From an uncultured Ruminococcus sp. (lineage in GTDB: Bacteria > Bacillota > Clostridia > Oscillospirales > Acutalibacteraceae), in NCBI GenBank assembly GCA_958403905.1, contig CATXZD010000009.1, positions 1-64,000 on the forward strand: 64,000 nucleotides of DNA, given 5' to 3'. Positions 42,508 through 51,451 of the stretch are shown here, piece after piece. The notes under the pieces were generated by a model. It was given only the letters and a program-made list of their open reading frames with translations, was not told the DNA's origin and searched no databases. Within the stretch, counting starts at the first letter, position 1. The number at the start of each line of letters is the position of its first letter. Position numbers and translations under genes: made by a program.

Positions 42508-44655
42508 ATGGAGTATTCACAAATTTTAGCACAGCAGTTCAATATAAAAGAGGAGTATGCTAAAAACATTATCAGTTTGCTCGATGACGGTAACACAATT
42601 CCGTTTATTGCTCGTTACCGAAAAGAAATGCATGGCTCAATGGATGACCAGCTTATTAGAGAATTCAGCGAAAAGCTTGATTATCTGCGCGGACTTGATA
42701 AACGCAGAGATGAAATACGTTCGCTGATTGATGCTCAGGAAAAGCTTACAGACGAGGTTTCTGCATTGCTTGACAAGGCAACGACTTTGTCCGAGCTTGA
42801 AGATATTTATCGCCCTTACAGACCAAAACGAAAAACAAGAGCGTCAGTTGCGAAGGAAAAGGGACTTGAGCCTTTAGCGCTTGAAATTATCAAGCAGGAA
42901 AATTCATACAATCCCACACTTAATGCAGAAAAATATATAGATGAAGAAAAAGGCGTAGCATCAGCCGAAGAAGCAATTCAGGGTGCAATGGACATAATTG
43001 CCGAGCAAGTGTCCGACAGCGCTGAAATCAGAAAAAGAGTCAGAAATCTTACAAAACTTAACGGTGTAGTAGTTTCAACAGCAACCGATCCTGAAAAGGA
43101 AAGTGTATACACTACATATTATGATTTTAAAGAACCTGTTAAGAAAATCGCAGGACATAGATTACTTGCAATTAATCGAGGAGAAAAAGAAGGTTTTTTA
43201 AAGGTTGCTATTGAGTCTGACAATGATAAACCGCTTAATATTATTTTCAGATTGCTTGATAAGGGAACAAATCCTTTGTGTTCTGATATTATCAAAGAGG
43301 CTTGCACAGATGCTTACAATCGTCTGATTTTTCCGTCAATTGAACGTGAAATCAGAAATGATTTAACAGATACTGCCTCAGAAAATGCAATGAAGGTGTT
43401 TGCGGTAAATCTTAAACAGCTCCTTATGCAGCCTCCCGTTAAGGGCAAAACTGTTCTTGGACTTGATCCCGGTTACAGAACGGGATGTAAGGTCGCGGTA
43501 GTTGACGATACAGGCAAAGTGCTTGATACAGCAGTAATTTATCCTACTCACTCGGATAGAAAAATTGAGGAGTCAAGGATTAAACTTTTACAACTTATAA
43601 ATAAATATAATGTTGATATTATTTCAATCGGTAACGGCACAGCGAGCAAGGAAACTGAAATGTTTACAGCCGAAACAATTAAAAGTGCCGACCATACTGT
43701 ATATTATATGGTAGTAAGCGAGGCAGGAGCGTCGGTGTATTCTGCGTCAAAGCTTGCTGCAACAGAACTGCCTGAGCTTGATCTTACGCTGCGCAGTGCT
43801 GTTTCAATAGCACGACGACTTCAGGATCCGCTTGCCGAACTTGTAAAAATTGAGCCTAAAGCAATCGGAGTAGGACAGTATCAGCACGATATGCCGCAAA
43901 AAAGGCTCGGAGAAACACTTGACGGTGTTGTTGAGGACTGCGTAAACTCGGTCGGAGCAGATTTAAACACGGCTTCTCCTGCACTTCTTTTGAGAGTGTC
44001 GGGATTAAATTCGACTGTTTGTAAAAACATCGTTGCATATAGGGAAGAGAACGGAGCTTTTACGTCCCGTGCTGAACTTAAAAAAGTACCAAAACTCGGT
44101 CCAAAAGCCTTTGAACAGTGCGCAGGTTTTTTGAGAGTTTCTGAAAGTAAAAATCCTCTTGATAATACAGGTGTTCATCCTGAAAGTTATAAGAGCGCAA
44201 AAGGACTTTTAAGTTTGCTTGATTATTCTGATAATGAAATAAAATCGGGTAAATTTCCTGATTTGCAATCGCGTGTAAAAGAATATGGCGCTAAATCGCT
44301 TGCAGAGAAACTTGAAATCGGCATGCCGACTTTTGACGATATAGTAAAAGAGCTGTCAAAACCCGGAAGAGATCCGAGAGATGAAATGCCTACACCTATG
44401 CTTCGCAGTGATATTCTCGACATAAAGGATTTAAAAGAGGGAATGGAGCTTAAAGGAACTGTACGAAATGTAATTGATTTTGGAGCATTTGTCGATATCG
44501 GCGTTCACCAGGACGGACTTGTTCATATTTCTCAAATTTGTGATAAATACATCAAGCATCCCGGAGAGGTTTTAAAAGTAGGCGATGTTGTAAACGTAAA
44601 GGTTTTATCGGTAGAGCCTGAAAAAAACAGAATTTCTCTTACTATGAGATTTTAA
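42508..44655 (+). CDS. tex: Tex-family RNA-binding transcription accessory protein
   Basis: A 715-aa cytosolic nucleic-acid-binding protein. Seen: Tex N-terminal region (EEYAKNIISLLDDGNTIPFIARYRKE), the YqgF/RuvC-like domain (LGLDPGYRTGCKVAVVD), helix-hairpin-helix units (GVVEDCVNSVGADLNTAS, LKKVPKLGPKAFEQCAGF) and a C-terminal S1 domain (~640-715, LKGTVRNVIDFGAFVDIGVHQDGLVHISQ). ATG 42508 follows CGGAGG; the ORF extends upstream without an RBS. Confidence 0.96.
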   Translation: MEYSQILAQQFNIKEEYAKNIISLLDDGNTIPFIARYRKEMHGSMDDQLIREFSEKLDYLRGLDKRRDEIRSLIDAQEKLTDEVSALLDKATTLSELEDIYRPYRPKRKTRASVAKEKGLEPLALEIIKQENSYNPTLNAEKYIDEEKGVASAEEAIQGAMDIIAEQVSDSAEIRKRVRNLTKLNGVVVSTATDPEKESVYTTYYDFKEPVKKIAGHRLLAINRGEKEGFLKVAIESDNDKPLNIIFRLLDKGTNPLCSDIIKEACTDAYNRLIFPSIEREIRNDLTDTASENAMKVFAVNLKQLLMQPPVKGKTVLGLDPGYRTGCKVAVVDDTGKVLDTAVIYPTHSDRKIEESRIKLLQLINKYNVDIISIGNGTASKETEMFTAETIKSADHTVYYMVVSEAGASVYSASKLAATELPELDLTLRSAVSIARRLQDPLAELVKIEPKAIGVGQYQHDMPQKRLGETLDGVVEDCVNSVGADLNTASPALLLRVSGLNSTVCKNIVAYREENGAFTSRAELKKVPKLGPKAFEQCAGFLRVSESKNPLDNTGVHPESYKSAKGLLSLLDYSDNEIKSGKFPDLQSRVKEYGAKSLAEKLEIGMPTFDDIVKELSKPGRDPRDEMPTPMLRSDILDIKDLKEGMELKGTVRNVIDFGAFVDIGVHQDGLVHISQICDKYIKHPGEVLKVGDVVNVKVLSVEPEKNRISLTMRF

Positions 44656-44662
44656 GCATTAA

Positions 44663-44704
44663 AAATGGCTGATTTGAAATGCGTTGGTTTCAAATCAGCC
44701 ATTT
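44663..44704. terminator. Bidirectional terminator between tex and the DUF188 gene
   Basis: Perfect 17-bp stem aaatggctgatttgaaa / tttcaaatcagccattt with loop tgcgttgg. Confidence 0.92.
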
Positions 44705-44706
44705 GT

Positions 44707-45156
44707 TTAGTTGTTCAATAATTCCTTTGTCAGGTTTTTAAATGAAGTTTCAAATTTTTTGTCATCAGCTTGTGTTCGTTTTTTAGGCCCTTTAAGGTGA
44801 TTTTTATTTTTAGATAATCTTGCTTTTTTGGCAAGATGTCTGTCCATAAGCAAACCGCCTATGTTATCATCCGTGAAAATTTTGCCTGATTGATGAATGC
44901 AATAACCGCCCTTTGAAAGTACCATAGCCGCAACTCCGTAATCCTGTGTTACGGCAATATCGCCTTTTTGACACATATTAACAAGCGCGAAATCTACCGC
45001 GTCTGAACCTGAGCCGATAATTTTAACTTCGCTGTAAACCGTATTCATAATATGGCTTGTGTCGCAAAGCAGAATAACAGGAATTCCGTAATCTTTAGCA
45101 ATTTTTTCAACCTGATTTACAACAGGGCAGGCGTCAGCATCAACAAGAATTTTCAT
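44707..45156 (-). CDS. YaiI/YqxD-family protein (DUF188)
   Basis: A 149-aa protein with a PIN-like fold. Seen: the N-terminal ILVDADACPVVNQVEKIA, DAVDFALVNMCQKGDIAVTQDYGVAAMVLSKG, and DRHLAKKARL. Possible nuclease-like fold; no known function. It starts just after the cyclophilin gene (three bases), so the two are co-transcribed. Confidence 0.92.
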   Translation of the reverse strand: MKILVDADACPVVNQVEKIAKDYGIPVILLCDTSHIMNTVYSEVKIIGSGSDAVDFALVNMCQKGDIAVTQDYGVAAMVLSKGGYCIHQSGKIFTDDNIGGLLMDRHLAKKARLSKNKNHLKGPKKRTQADDKKFETSFKNLTKELLNN

Positions 45157-45159
45157 TTA

Positions 45160-45834
45160 TCATTCTTCAATAGTAATTGTATTGATAACAGGCTTTTTTC
45201 CTTCTTCAACAGTACCGTTATCGTCAATTACAGGAGTTTCCTCACAAATCTTATCAACAATTTCTATGCCGTCTGTAACATGTCCGAAACCAGCATATTG
45301 GCCGTCAAGAAATGTGCTGTCCTCGTGGACAATGAAAAACTGAGAGCTTGCGCTGTTATACATTTGTGAACGAGCCATAGAAATTACGCCTCTGAGATGA
45401 GAAATATTATTTTCAACACCGTTTTGTGAAAACTCACCTTTAATTTCCTGATCACTTCCGCCTGCACCGGTACCTGTCGGATCGCCGCCCTGCATCATAA
45501 AGCCTTTTATAATTCTGTGAAAAGTAAGACCGTCATAAAAACCTTCTTTAGCTAACTTTACAAAGTTTGTGACTGTAATAGGTGCGGTATCTGCATCAAG
45601 CTCCAACGTGATTTTTCCGTAATTTTTAATATCAATTACTGCGGTAAACTTACCTGAGAGCAGTTCTTCATTGCCTGAAGATTCGGTAACGGCTTTTGTG
45701 GTCTTTGAAGAATCATTAGAACTTGTCGTGCTTCCCGAACATCCACTCAGTATAGCCATAGGAATAATCAAAGAAACGGCGCAAAGTAAGCTTAAAATCT
45801 TTGTTGAAACAGATTTTAAATTTGTTTTAGTCAT
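45160..45834 (-). CDS. Cyclophilin-type peptidyl-prolyl isomerase lipoprotein
   Basis: A 224-aa extracytoplasmic PPIase. Seen: a lipoprotein signal with lipobox LSGC near residue 32, a Ser/Thr-rich spacer, then a cyclophilin domain (~65-224): GFYDGLTFHRIIKGFMMQGGDPTGTG, ISMARSQMYNSASSQFFI, and YAGFGHVTDGIEIVDKI. It likely assists folding of secreted proteins at the membrane surface. Start ATG 45834. Confidence 0.94.
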   Translation of the reverse strand: MTKTNLKSVSTKILSLLCAVSLIIPMAILSGCSGSTTSSNDSSKTTKAVTESSGNEELLSGKFTAVIDIKNYGKITLELDADTAPITVTNFVKLAKEGFYDGLTFHRIIKGFMMQGGDPTGTGAGGSDQEIKGEFSQNGVENNISHLRGVISMARSQMYNSASSQFFIVHEDSTFLDGQYAGFGHVTDGIEIVDKICEETPVIDDNGTVEEGKKPVINTITIEE

Positions 45835-45922
45835 AATAAAAATCCTTTCGTAAATTAATCAAAATTATTTTAACATTTTATTCTCTTTAAATCAACTATA
45901 TTTATATAAAAATAATTAATGC

Positions 45923-45951
45923 TTGACAATTCTGATGAAAACAAGTAAAAT
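45923..45951 (+). promoter_or_regulatory. Promoter of tRNA-Ser
   Basis: TTGACA (45923-45928), 17-bp spacer, TAAAAT (45946-45951). Confidence 0.75.
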
Positions 45952-45972
45952 ATATAATTGTCAGGAAAATAC

Positions 45973-46061
45973 GGAGACGTATCGAAGTGGTCATAACGGG
46001 GCTGACTCGAAATCAGTTAGGGAGCAATCCCCCGCGAGTTCGAATCTCGCCGTCTCCGCCA
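45973..46061 (+). tRNA. tRNA-Ser (CGA)
   Basis: Acceptor arms GGAGACG (45973-45979) / CGTCTCC (46051-46057), discriminator G and encoded CCA. The anticodon loop CTCGAAA gives anticodon CGA (reads UCG). The long variable arm (agggagcaatccccc region) is diagnostic of class II tRNA-Ser; the T arm has GTTCGAAT. Confidence 0.97.
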
Positions 46062-46064
46062 AAT

Positions 46065-46105
46065 AAGAACGCTAATTTTGATACAAAGTCAGCGTTCTTT
46101 CTTTT
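46065..46105 (+). terminator. Terminator after tRNA-Ser
   Basis: Arms aagaacgct (46065-46073) / agcgttctt (46091-46099), then tcttttt. Two further hairpins follow (46112-46135 aaaagcct/aggctttt; 46170-46196 gccgtcacg/cgtgatggc with T-run). Confidence 0.8.
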
Positions 46106-46238
46106 TGCCCGAAAAGCCTTATTTTACAGGCTTTTTCAGTACTATCGCAATTTCAAATAGAGTTTTTAGGCCGTCACGGGAGCGTTTCGTGATGGCTTTT
46201 TTGCGTTTTTCAAAGGGAAATGGGTTAAAAGCCAAAAA

Positions 46239-46294
46239 GTAATCGTTCAATTTTAGGGTATTCGTTCATTTTTAGGAGTAATCGTTCGCTTCTG
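46239..46294. repeat. Three iteron-like tandem repeats
   Basis: taatCGTTCaattttaggg, tattCGTTCatttttagga and taatCGTTCgcttctg: CGTTC at 46244, 46263 and 46283 (19- and 20-bp period). Such spacing fits a replication-initiator or regulator binding array, perhaps left from a mobile element. Confidence 0.5.
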
Positions 46295-46310
46295 TTCGTC
46301 GGTCAAGGTG

Positions 46311-46329
46311 TGCTATTTTGAAAATAGCA
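46311..46329. repeat. Perfect palindrome downstream of proS
   Basis: tgctatttt g aaaatagca: nine-bp arms with one central base. No T-run beyond the arms; may be a protein-binding site rather than a terminator. Confidence 0.55.
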
Positions 46330-46407
46330 TCTCCTGTTCAGTGTCAGTGGTATTCACTTGATAATGAGGAGCAAACAGAACGGCGGTTTCCGAGCGATTA
46401 TATAGAT

Positions 46408-48117
46408 TTATTTCGTTGCTGATAAAATTTTCGATATTTCTTTTGCTGCCGAAGTCATAGAAACATGGGCAGAGAAACACTTATCTCTCGAAACGATTTC
46501 AACGATATTTTGTTTCATGTTTCGAGGGCTGACGATCACTCTGAACGGTACGCCAATCAGGTCAGCATCCGAGAACATAACCCCGGCGCTTACCTTGCGA
46601 TCATCATAAATAACTTCAACGCCCTTGCTTTGCAGTTCTTCGTACAACTTATCGGCATAAGCCTTAACCTGGGCGTCATCAGCACGAACAGCGCAGATGT
46701 GCACTTGCCACGGTGCAACTGCTAAAGGCCATATCGGACCGTATTCATCGTGATGAGCTTCACAGATTGAAGCGGCAAGCCTGCCGACACCGATACCATA
46801 GCACCCCATAATCGGATACTGTGTTTCGCCGACCTTGTCGATATAGGTCATATTCATAGACTTGGTATATTTGGTGCCGAGCTGGAAGATGTTGCCCACC
46901 TCTATGCCACGGGATACCGTAATGGCGGGCTTGCCGCAGTGCGGGCAAATACCTCCTTCCTGCATCTTGGCGAAATCGTGGTATTCTGCACCTTCTACAT
47001 CACGGCTCATATCAAGACCTGTGTAGTGGTATTCGCATACATTCGCACCGCAGGAAAGATTGTTCATTCCTTCAAGGGAACGGTCATACAGAATCGTAAA
47101 GTTACCGTTCAGGTTAACAGGACCGATGTATCCTGCATTAAGTTCGCTCTCTTCGGTAATAACTGCCGGATGAATGTCATATCCTAAATAATTTGTGAGC
47201 TTGGTTTCATTGACCTCAAGATCGCCACGGATGAACAATACGATATAACGGTCATCGGAATTGCGCTGATACACGACCGCCTTACAGGATGTCTTTTCAT
47301 TACAATGCAAGAACTCGCATACCTCCTCAATGGTGTGAATGTTTGGAGTATGCACTAAAGTCAATTCATCAGAAATACCATTTCTTTCGTTGTGAATGAT
47401 ACACTCTGCTGCCTCCATGTTGGCACGGTAATCGCATTCCGCGCAGATGGCAATAGAATCTTCGCCGATGGGGGTAAGCAGCATAAACTCGTGAGAAATA
47501 TTACCGCCCATCATACCAGCATCAGAAGCAACGGAAATAACCTCCGGCAAGCCTACTCTCGCATAAATACGCTCATAAGCCTTATGGCACTTGTCGTAAT
47601 ATTCCTCTAAATCTTCCTGACTTGTGTGGAAAGAGTAAGCGTCCTTCATCGTAAATTCACGCACTCGGATCAGTCCGGCTCTCGGTCTTGCTTTATCACG
47701 GAATTTGGTCTGGATCTGATACACCATAAAAGGATATTTCATATAACTTTGCCCGTAATCTCGAACAAGATGAACGGCAGCTTCTTCGTGTGTCATACCA
47801 AGAACCAAAGGACTTCCGCTGCGGTCATTAAATCGAGCCATTTCTTTGCCGATGCTCTCGTATCTGCCGGACTCCTGCCAGATAGAAGCAGGCATAACAA
47901 CAGGAAATTGCACCTCCTGTCCGTCAATAGCGTCCATCTCTTCACTAATGATTTGTTCAATTTTGCGAATAACTCTTTTCAAAGGCATATAGGAAGAAAA
48001 AATACCATTTGCTACATACTTCATATAGCCGCCACGCACCATCAAAGCGTGGCTGTCAACGATACAGTCTGACGGTCTTTCCCGGAAACGCTCTCCGACA
48101 AGTTTTTCAAGTTTCAT
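46408..48117 (-). CDS. proS: Prolyl-tRNA synthetase (bacterial type)
   Basis: A 569-aa class II synthetase charging tRNA-Pro. Seen: motif 1/2 regions (RVIRKIEQIISEEM, VLGMTHEEAAVHLVRDY, QIQTKFRDKARPRAGLIRVREFTMKDAYSFH), the editing INS domain (~220-400, with a loop holding C in CEFLHCNEKTSCKAVVY), motif 3 (GCYGIGVGRLAASICEAHHD) and the HGTP anticodon domain. Length is normal, so it should be functional. Codons are less AT-biased than those of surrounding core genes. It is preceded by a T-box. RBS GGAGG before ATG 48117. Whether this is the only proS in the genome cannot be told. Confidence 0.96.
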   Translation of the reverse strand: MKLEKLVGERFRERPSDCIVDSHALMVRGGYMKYVANGIFSSYMPLKRVIRKIEQIISEEMDAIDGQEVQFPVVMPASIWQESGRYESIGKEMARFNDRSGSPLVLGMTHEEAAVHLVRDYGQSYMKYPFMVYQIQTKFRDKARPRAGLIRVREFTMKDAYSFHTSQEDLEEYYDKCHKAYERIYARVGLPEVISVASDAGMMGGNISHEFMLLTPIGEDSIAICAECDYRANMEAAECIIHNERNGISDELTLVHTPNIHTIEEVCEFLHCNEKTSCKAVVYQRNSDDRYIVLFIRGDLEVNETKLTNYLGYDIHPAVITEESELNAGYIGPVNLNGNFTILYDRSLEGMNNLSCGANVCEYHYTGLDMSRDVEGAEYHDFAKMQEGGICPHCGKPAITVSRGIEVGNIFQLGTKYTKSMNMTYIDKVGETQYPIMGCYGIGVGRLAASICEAHHDEYGPIWPLAVAPWQVHICAVRADDAQVKAYADKLYEELQSKGVEVIYDDRKVSAGVMFSDADLIGVPFRVIVSPRNMKQNIVEIVSRDKCFSAHVSMTSAAKEISKILSATK

Positions 48118-48139
48118 ATAAGGATACCTCCATTTTTGC

Positions 48140-48423
48140 TTTTGAACACAAAAAAGCCCTAAGCCAACATTACATCAGCTTAGGGCGAACTATTAACAAG
48201 TCCGTGGTACCACCTAAATTCGGAAATGATCCGCACTCTCCGGCACAGGACAAATTCCGATGCCATATCTCTGTAACGGGAGAACCCGGCGAGGCTTACT
48301 ATTATTTCAGCTCACAGCTCAAAGATGGGTTGGGCATCTTTTCAATAAAGGCTCGCACCAACCGCCTTCTCTCTGAAAATCCGAGACGCTTACTATTTCT
48401 TATCATAGCTTTTGTGTTCAATT
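48140..48423 (-). promoter_or_regulatory. T-box riboswitch leader of proS
   Basis: Minus-strand leader of ~300 nt. Seen: the stem I apical region GAGAGAAGGCGGTTGGTGCGAG, the T-box AATTTAGGTGGTACCACGG (48202-48220), and the terminator gccctaagc...gcttagggc plus T-run at 48150-48186. It senses uncharged tRNA, by gene context tRNA-Pro. A candidate specifier CCT lies in GTAAGCCTCGCC, but I did not fold it. Confidence 0.93.
48150..48186 (-). terminator. T-box terminator hairpin
   Basis: Minus-strand arms gccctaagc / gcttagggc, then ttttttg; competes with the antiterminator formed by the T-box sequence. Confidence 0.9.
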
Positions 48424-48429
48424 TCAAAA

Positions 48430-48458
48430 ATTATAACATAAAGTAAATAGAGCGTCAA
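48430..48458 (-). promoter_or_regulatory. Promoter of T-box/proS
   Basis: Minus strand TTGACG (48453-48458), 17-bp spacer, TATAAT (48430-48435). Confidence 0.85.
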
Positions 48459-48716
48459 GGTGTTATTGGAAAAATTAAAGGAATTGTGCGAAAAAGATCT
48501 TGCATTTGCATCACACATGTTGAAATTTGTACAATAGCTTATAATACTCTCTGCCGGCGTGGCAACACAATGGCAACGAAAAATCTAAATAGTCCATATC
48601 TTATGGATAATAGAAATCTTACAAGTGAATCGCGCTTCCGCCACGATTTTTATTTCATCGACCGAATCATTCACCTTTTGCCTCTATGTTTCATATGCTG
48701 ATGATCGGGTGATAAA
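48459..48716. other. Intergenic stretch between proS leader and the glycosyltransferase gene
   Basis: On the plus strand 48461-48538 reads as a short open stretch (VLLEKLKELCEKDLAFASHM...) ending in TAG, which looks like a broken N-terminus. A TATAAT-like element sits near 48540. No gene could be supported. Confidence 0.35.
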
Positions 48717-50696
48717 ATGAAAAAACTATTATTTATAACATGGAGTATTTCCTATGGTTACGGTACGGAAAAGTCACTGGCAGACGTATTGAACCGTATG
48801 GATAAAACACAATATGATATTAGTATCCTTCCGCTGTTTAAGAATTCTGACAGCACGATTTTTAACGGTAACATCAAAATTCTCGACTCTTTGATCGATT
48901 ATACGGAAGATAATTTTGATGAACAGGCGGCGCTCAACAACTATTATAGGCTGTTAGCAAGTCCTATGCAATTCAATAAGCTGATCCGTGACAGATACGA
49001 CTGTATCATTGCGTGTAACCACAATGCGCCGTCGTATTTTGCATCTTATATTAAGGGCGGAGCAAAAATCCTTTGGATCAGAGGAGATATGCGTGAACTG
49101 GATTATACCGTACTCGATGAAAACACAGACCAATATAAGCAGGTCAAACAGGAACATGAAATGCAGGCAAATGTTTTGAAATGCTTCGATTCGATTGCCG
49201 TGATTTCCGATGTTGTTCAGCAGACACTGCAGGAGCTTTTCGGTATTACGGAAAACGTAATCAAAATATCCAACTCGGTCGATGGAGAGAAGATTCAGGA
49301 ACTCTGCAAAGTTCCGGTCATTCTGCCTAACAAAATGTTGTTCACCACATTGGGCAGACTGGAGTATAATAAAAATCAGATCTTGTTGCTCAAAGCCGCA
49401 AAAATAGTCAGGAAGCAGCGTGATGATTTTATGGTTTATATTTTGGGTGACGGTGAAGACAAAGCGATGCTTCAAAAATATATTGAGGAAAATGATTTGG
49501 AGAACAACGCCCGAATACTCGGATTTGTTGAAAATCCATACCCCTATATGAAAAACAGTATCGCAACGGTACTGACGTCACGAAGCGAAGGCTTCAGCCT
49601 TGCTTTGGTTGAAAGCGTAATGCTCAATACTCCCATTATTTCTACAGATGTCGGGGTGGCAAAGGAATTGATCGAGAATTATCATTGCGGAGATTTGATC
49701 GGGTATGACGAAAATGAGCTTGCTGGTGTTTTGCTCCGATATTTAAATAAATATGATGGATACAAGGATATCTTTGATATCGGAAATGAGTACGATGTAA
49801 AATCGGAAACAAGAAAAACAACAGAGCTGATCGAACAGACAATTCAAAAGGCCGGTCTCAGCACCAAAATGAAAAGACTGCCGTACCCTGAAGTTACCAT
49901 ACAAGAATACGAACTGGATCATTATGAAATACAAAACGACCGATTATATGTTCTGCGTGTAATGAGGGGCGGCGTACCTTATGAATATCTGATCAATCGC
50001 AGAAGCGATAATGATAAGCTTGTTGTTTTTAATAACGGCGCCATAGCAGAAGGCGATATTACCGTACCCGTATTTCAAAGACACAGCTGGGCGAATATGA
50101 TGAAAACCTCATCGGTGTTTTGCATGGATCCTACTTTGTATCTGAATGGATTTTTGCAAGTCGGCTGGGGAATCGGAAAAAACGAAGATTATTATTTGGA
50201 GAACAGCAGTCTGATTTTAAAGAAAATAATCGAAAAAATGGAGATCAGTCTTGAAAATACGGTGATCTACGGCACTTCTGCGGGCGGATATCTTTCGATT
50301 ATTATGGGAATCTATCTCAAGGGAGCAAAGGTAATTGCCGACAATGCACAGCTTGATGTGCGGAATTGGATTTATAAAGAAGCGCTGAGTGCGGTGATCA
50401 CCTTCGCCTTTGACAATATCGGCGATGCTCTGAACTATAAAGAACGGTTCAGTATCATTGATGCTTTTGAAAAGCACGGTTATGTTCCAAAAATATATAT
50501 GCATGTGAATTTATGTTCCACTGCGGATAACTCTACGCAGCTGGTACCTTTTCTGAAAAATGCAGAGACAATGAAATGCAATGGTGAATATAATGATATA
50601 GAGGTGTTTCTGCACTTCGAACCCGATAAAGGACACAATGGAATCAGTATGGATGATGCTATTCGTTTCCTATACCGTGTATTAAATCAAAACTAA
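48717..50696 (+). CDS. Glycosyltransferase (GT4-like) fused to an alpha/beta-hydrolase-like domain
   Basis: A 659-aa two-domain protein. N-terminal half (~1-375): GT-B glycosyltransferase, with a GT4-type donor region FTTLGRLEYNKNQILLLKAA, YILGDGEDKAMLQKYI and the E-x7-E region SRSEGFSLALVE. C-terminal half (~385-659): hydrolase fold with nucleophile elbow YGTSAGGYLSIIMG and a late His in DKGHNGISMDDA. That half resembles XcbB/CpsF-type capsule proteins. Likely role: polysaccharide or glycan synthesis and trimming, substrate unknown. Start ATG 48717, weak RBS (GGGTGAT). A 117-aa Cys-rich gene follows 16 bases downstream. Confidence 0.8.
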   Translation: MKKLLFITWSISYGYGTEKSLADVLNRMDKTQYDISILPLFKNSDSTIFNGNIKILDSLIDYTEDNFDEQAALNNYYRLLASPMQFNKLIRDRYDCIIACNHNAPSYFASYIKGGAKILWIRGDMRELDYTVLDENTDQYKQVKQEHEMQANVLKCFDSIAVISDVVQQTLQELFGITENVIKISNSVDGEKIQELCKVPVILPNKMLFTTLGRLEYNKNQILLLKAAKIVRKQRDDFMVYILGDGEDKAMLQKYIEENDLENNARILGFVENPYPYMKNSIATVLTSRSEGFSLALVESVMLNTPIISTDVGVAKELIENYHCGDLIGYDENELAGVLLRYLNKYDGYKDIFDIGNEYDVKSETRKTTELIEQTIQKAGLSTKMKRLPYPEVTIQEYELDHYEIQNDRLYVLRVMRGGVPYEYLINRRSDNDKLVVFNNGAIAEGDITVPVFQRHSWANMMKTSSVFCMDPTLYLNGFLQVGWGIGKNEDYYLENSSLILKKIIEKMEISLENTVIYGTSAGGYLSIIMGIYLKGAKVIADNAQLDVRNWIYKEALSAVITFAFDNIGDALNYKERFSIIDAFEKHGYVPKIYMHVNLCSTADNSTQLVPFLKNAETMKCNGEYNDIEVFLHFEPDKGHNGISMDDAIRFLYRVLNQN

Positions 50697-50712
50697 ATTG
50701 AGGAGTTTTTTT

Positions 50713-51066
50713 ATGATTGACAATTTTGAAATACCTGCACAGCATATGAAAGAGGAAGTCGGCTGTTCCGCAGTAGGTTATCAGGATGTGGACGTCTGTA
50801 TCCCTATCACGATTAAGGCATTCGGAGAGGTGGGAAATGCAAAAACGCAATGCCTCGGCAAAAGCATCATTTCGTCCAGCTCTGATGCTTGTCCAGGAAA
50901 GCCCGGAGAGGTATGTAAATTTACGATCAGCCAGAGGCTTCGCGTGGAAGTTCCTGTAATCTTCGGTGCAAGAGCAGAAGCCGGTGAAGCGATCATAGAT
51001 TGCGGATGTACAGAACGAACGGGCTGCCGCTGCTGCACGGAGTCTGAAACCGATCAGAAAGCATAA
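50713..51066 (+). CDS. Cysteine-rich hypothetical protein
   Basis: A 117-aa protein with no signal peptide. It reads as beta-strand-rich: VDVCIPITIKAFGEVGNAKTQC, CKFTISQRLRVEVPVIFGA, ending in a Cys cluster (CGCTERTGCRCC). About ten Cys in 117 residues suggest metal binding or disulfide cross-linking, as in spore-surface or extracellular proteins. I recall similar short clostridial proteins without a function. RBS GAGGAG before ATG 50713; probably co-expressed with the upstream glycosyltransferase. Confidence 0.65.
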   Translation: MIDNFEIPAQHMKEEVGCSAVGYQDVDVCIPITIKAFGEVGNAKTQCLGKSIISSSSDACPGKPGEVCKFTISQRLRVEVPVIFGARAEAGEAIIDCGCTERTGCRCCTESETDQKA

Positions 51067-51070
51067 CTAA

Positions 51071-51250
51071 ATGAAAACACTATGCTTAGTTAATTCTTTT
51101 GGCGAAGCTATGATTGCGTCTTATACGGTTGTCAGCCGAGTCGAGGGATATATGCACCTGCCAACATCGACATTGTATCAGGCAATTCCAACTTATACGG
51201 CACAAAATATTGGGGCAGGAAAACGGGAACGCATGCACCGTCACGAATAA
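51071..51250 (+). pseudogene. MATE transporter fragment
   Basis: A 59-codon open stretch whose residues ~7-53 (NSFGEAMIASYTVVSRVEGY, then IPTYTAQNIGAGKRERM) match the conserved middle of MATE transporters. Upstream and downstream parts are absent. Starts five bases after the Cys-rich gene; not a functional gene. Confidence 0.75.
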
Positions 51251-51384
51251 GTTATACTGACGGAAACGGACATACCGTAACAAATCTTGGCGTGCATGAA
51301 CATTGGAACAATTCTACCGAGAAGTTGCATTCAAGAAACCTCGGAAAAGATGAAGGTATCGAGCTTGTTCAGTGCACCCACTAA
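51232..51384 (+). pseudogene. C-terminal scrap of an unidentified protein
   Basis: In the frame ending TAA 51382-51384 the product reads SYTDGNGHTVTNLGVHEHWN, then NSTEKLHSRNLG and GIELV. I have seen the LGVHEHWNN...SRNLG ending on larger secreted or DUF362-type proteins, but cannot name the family. It joins the MATE scrap near 51230-51245, so two unrelated remnants are fused. Confidence 0.5.
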
Positions 51385-51390
51385 GTAATT

Positions 51391-51425
51391 ATGCACCCCC
51401 TAACTTACAAAGGGGGTGCATTGTA
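51391..51425 (+). terminator. Terminator after the gene scraps
   Basis: Arms atgcaccccct / agggggtgcat (51391-51401, 51411-51421). Confidence 0.75.
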
Positions 51426-51451
51426 TCAAAATTAGTGTTCTCTTTCAGTTT

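Noticed and set aside
46130..46251. Minus-strand stretch reading LNDYFLAFNPFPFEKRKK... to a TAA
   Set aside because: A stop lies directly upstream in frame, there is no good start, and it overlaps the terminator hairpins and repeats. At most a remnant of a mobile-element gene.
48486..48701. 71-aa open frame upstream of the glycosyltransferase gene
   Set aside because: No RBS, composition rich in Cys/His/Arg unlike real proteins here, no recognisable motif.
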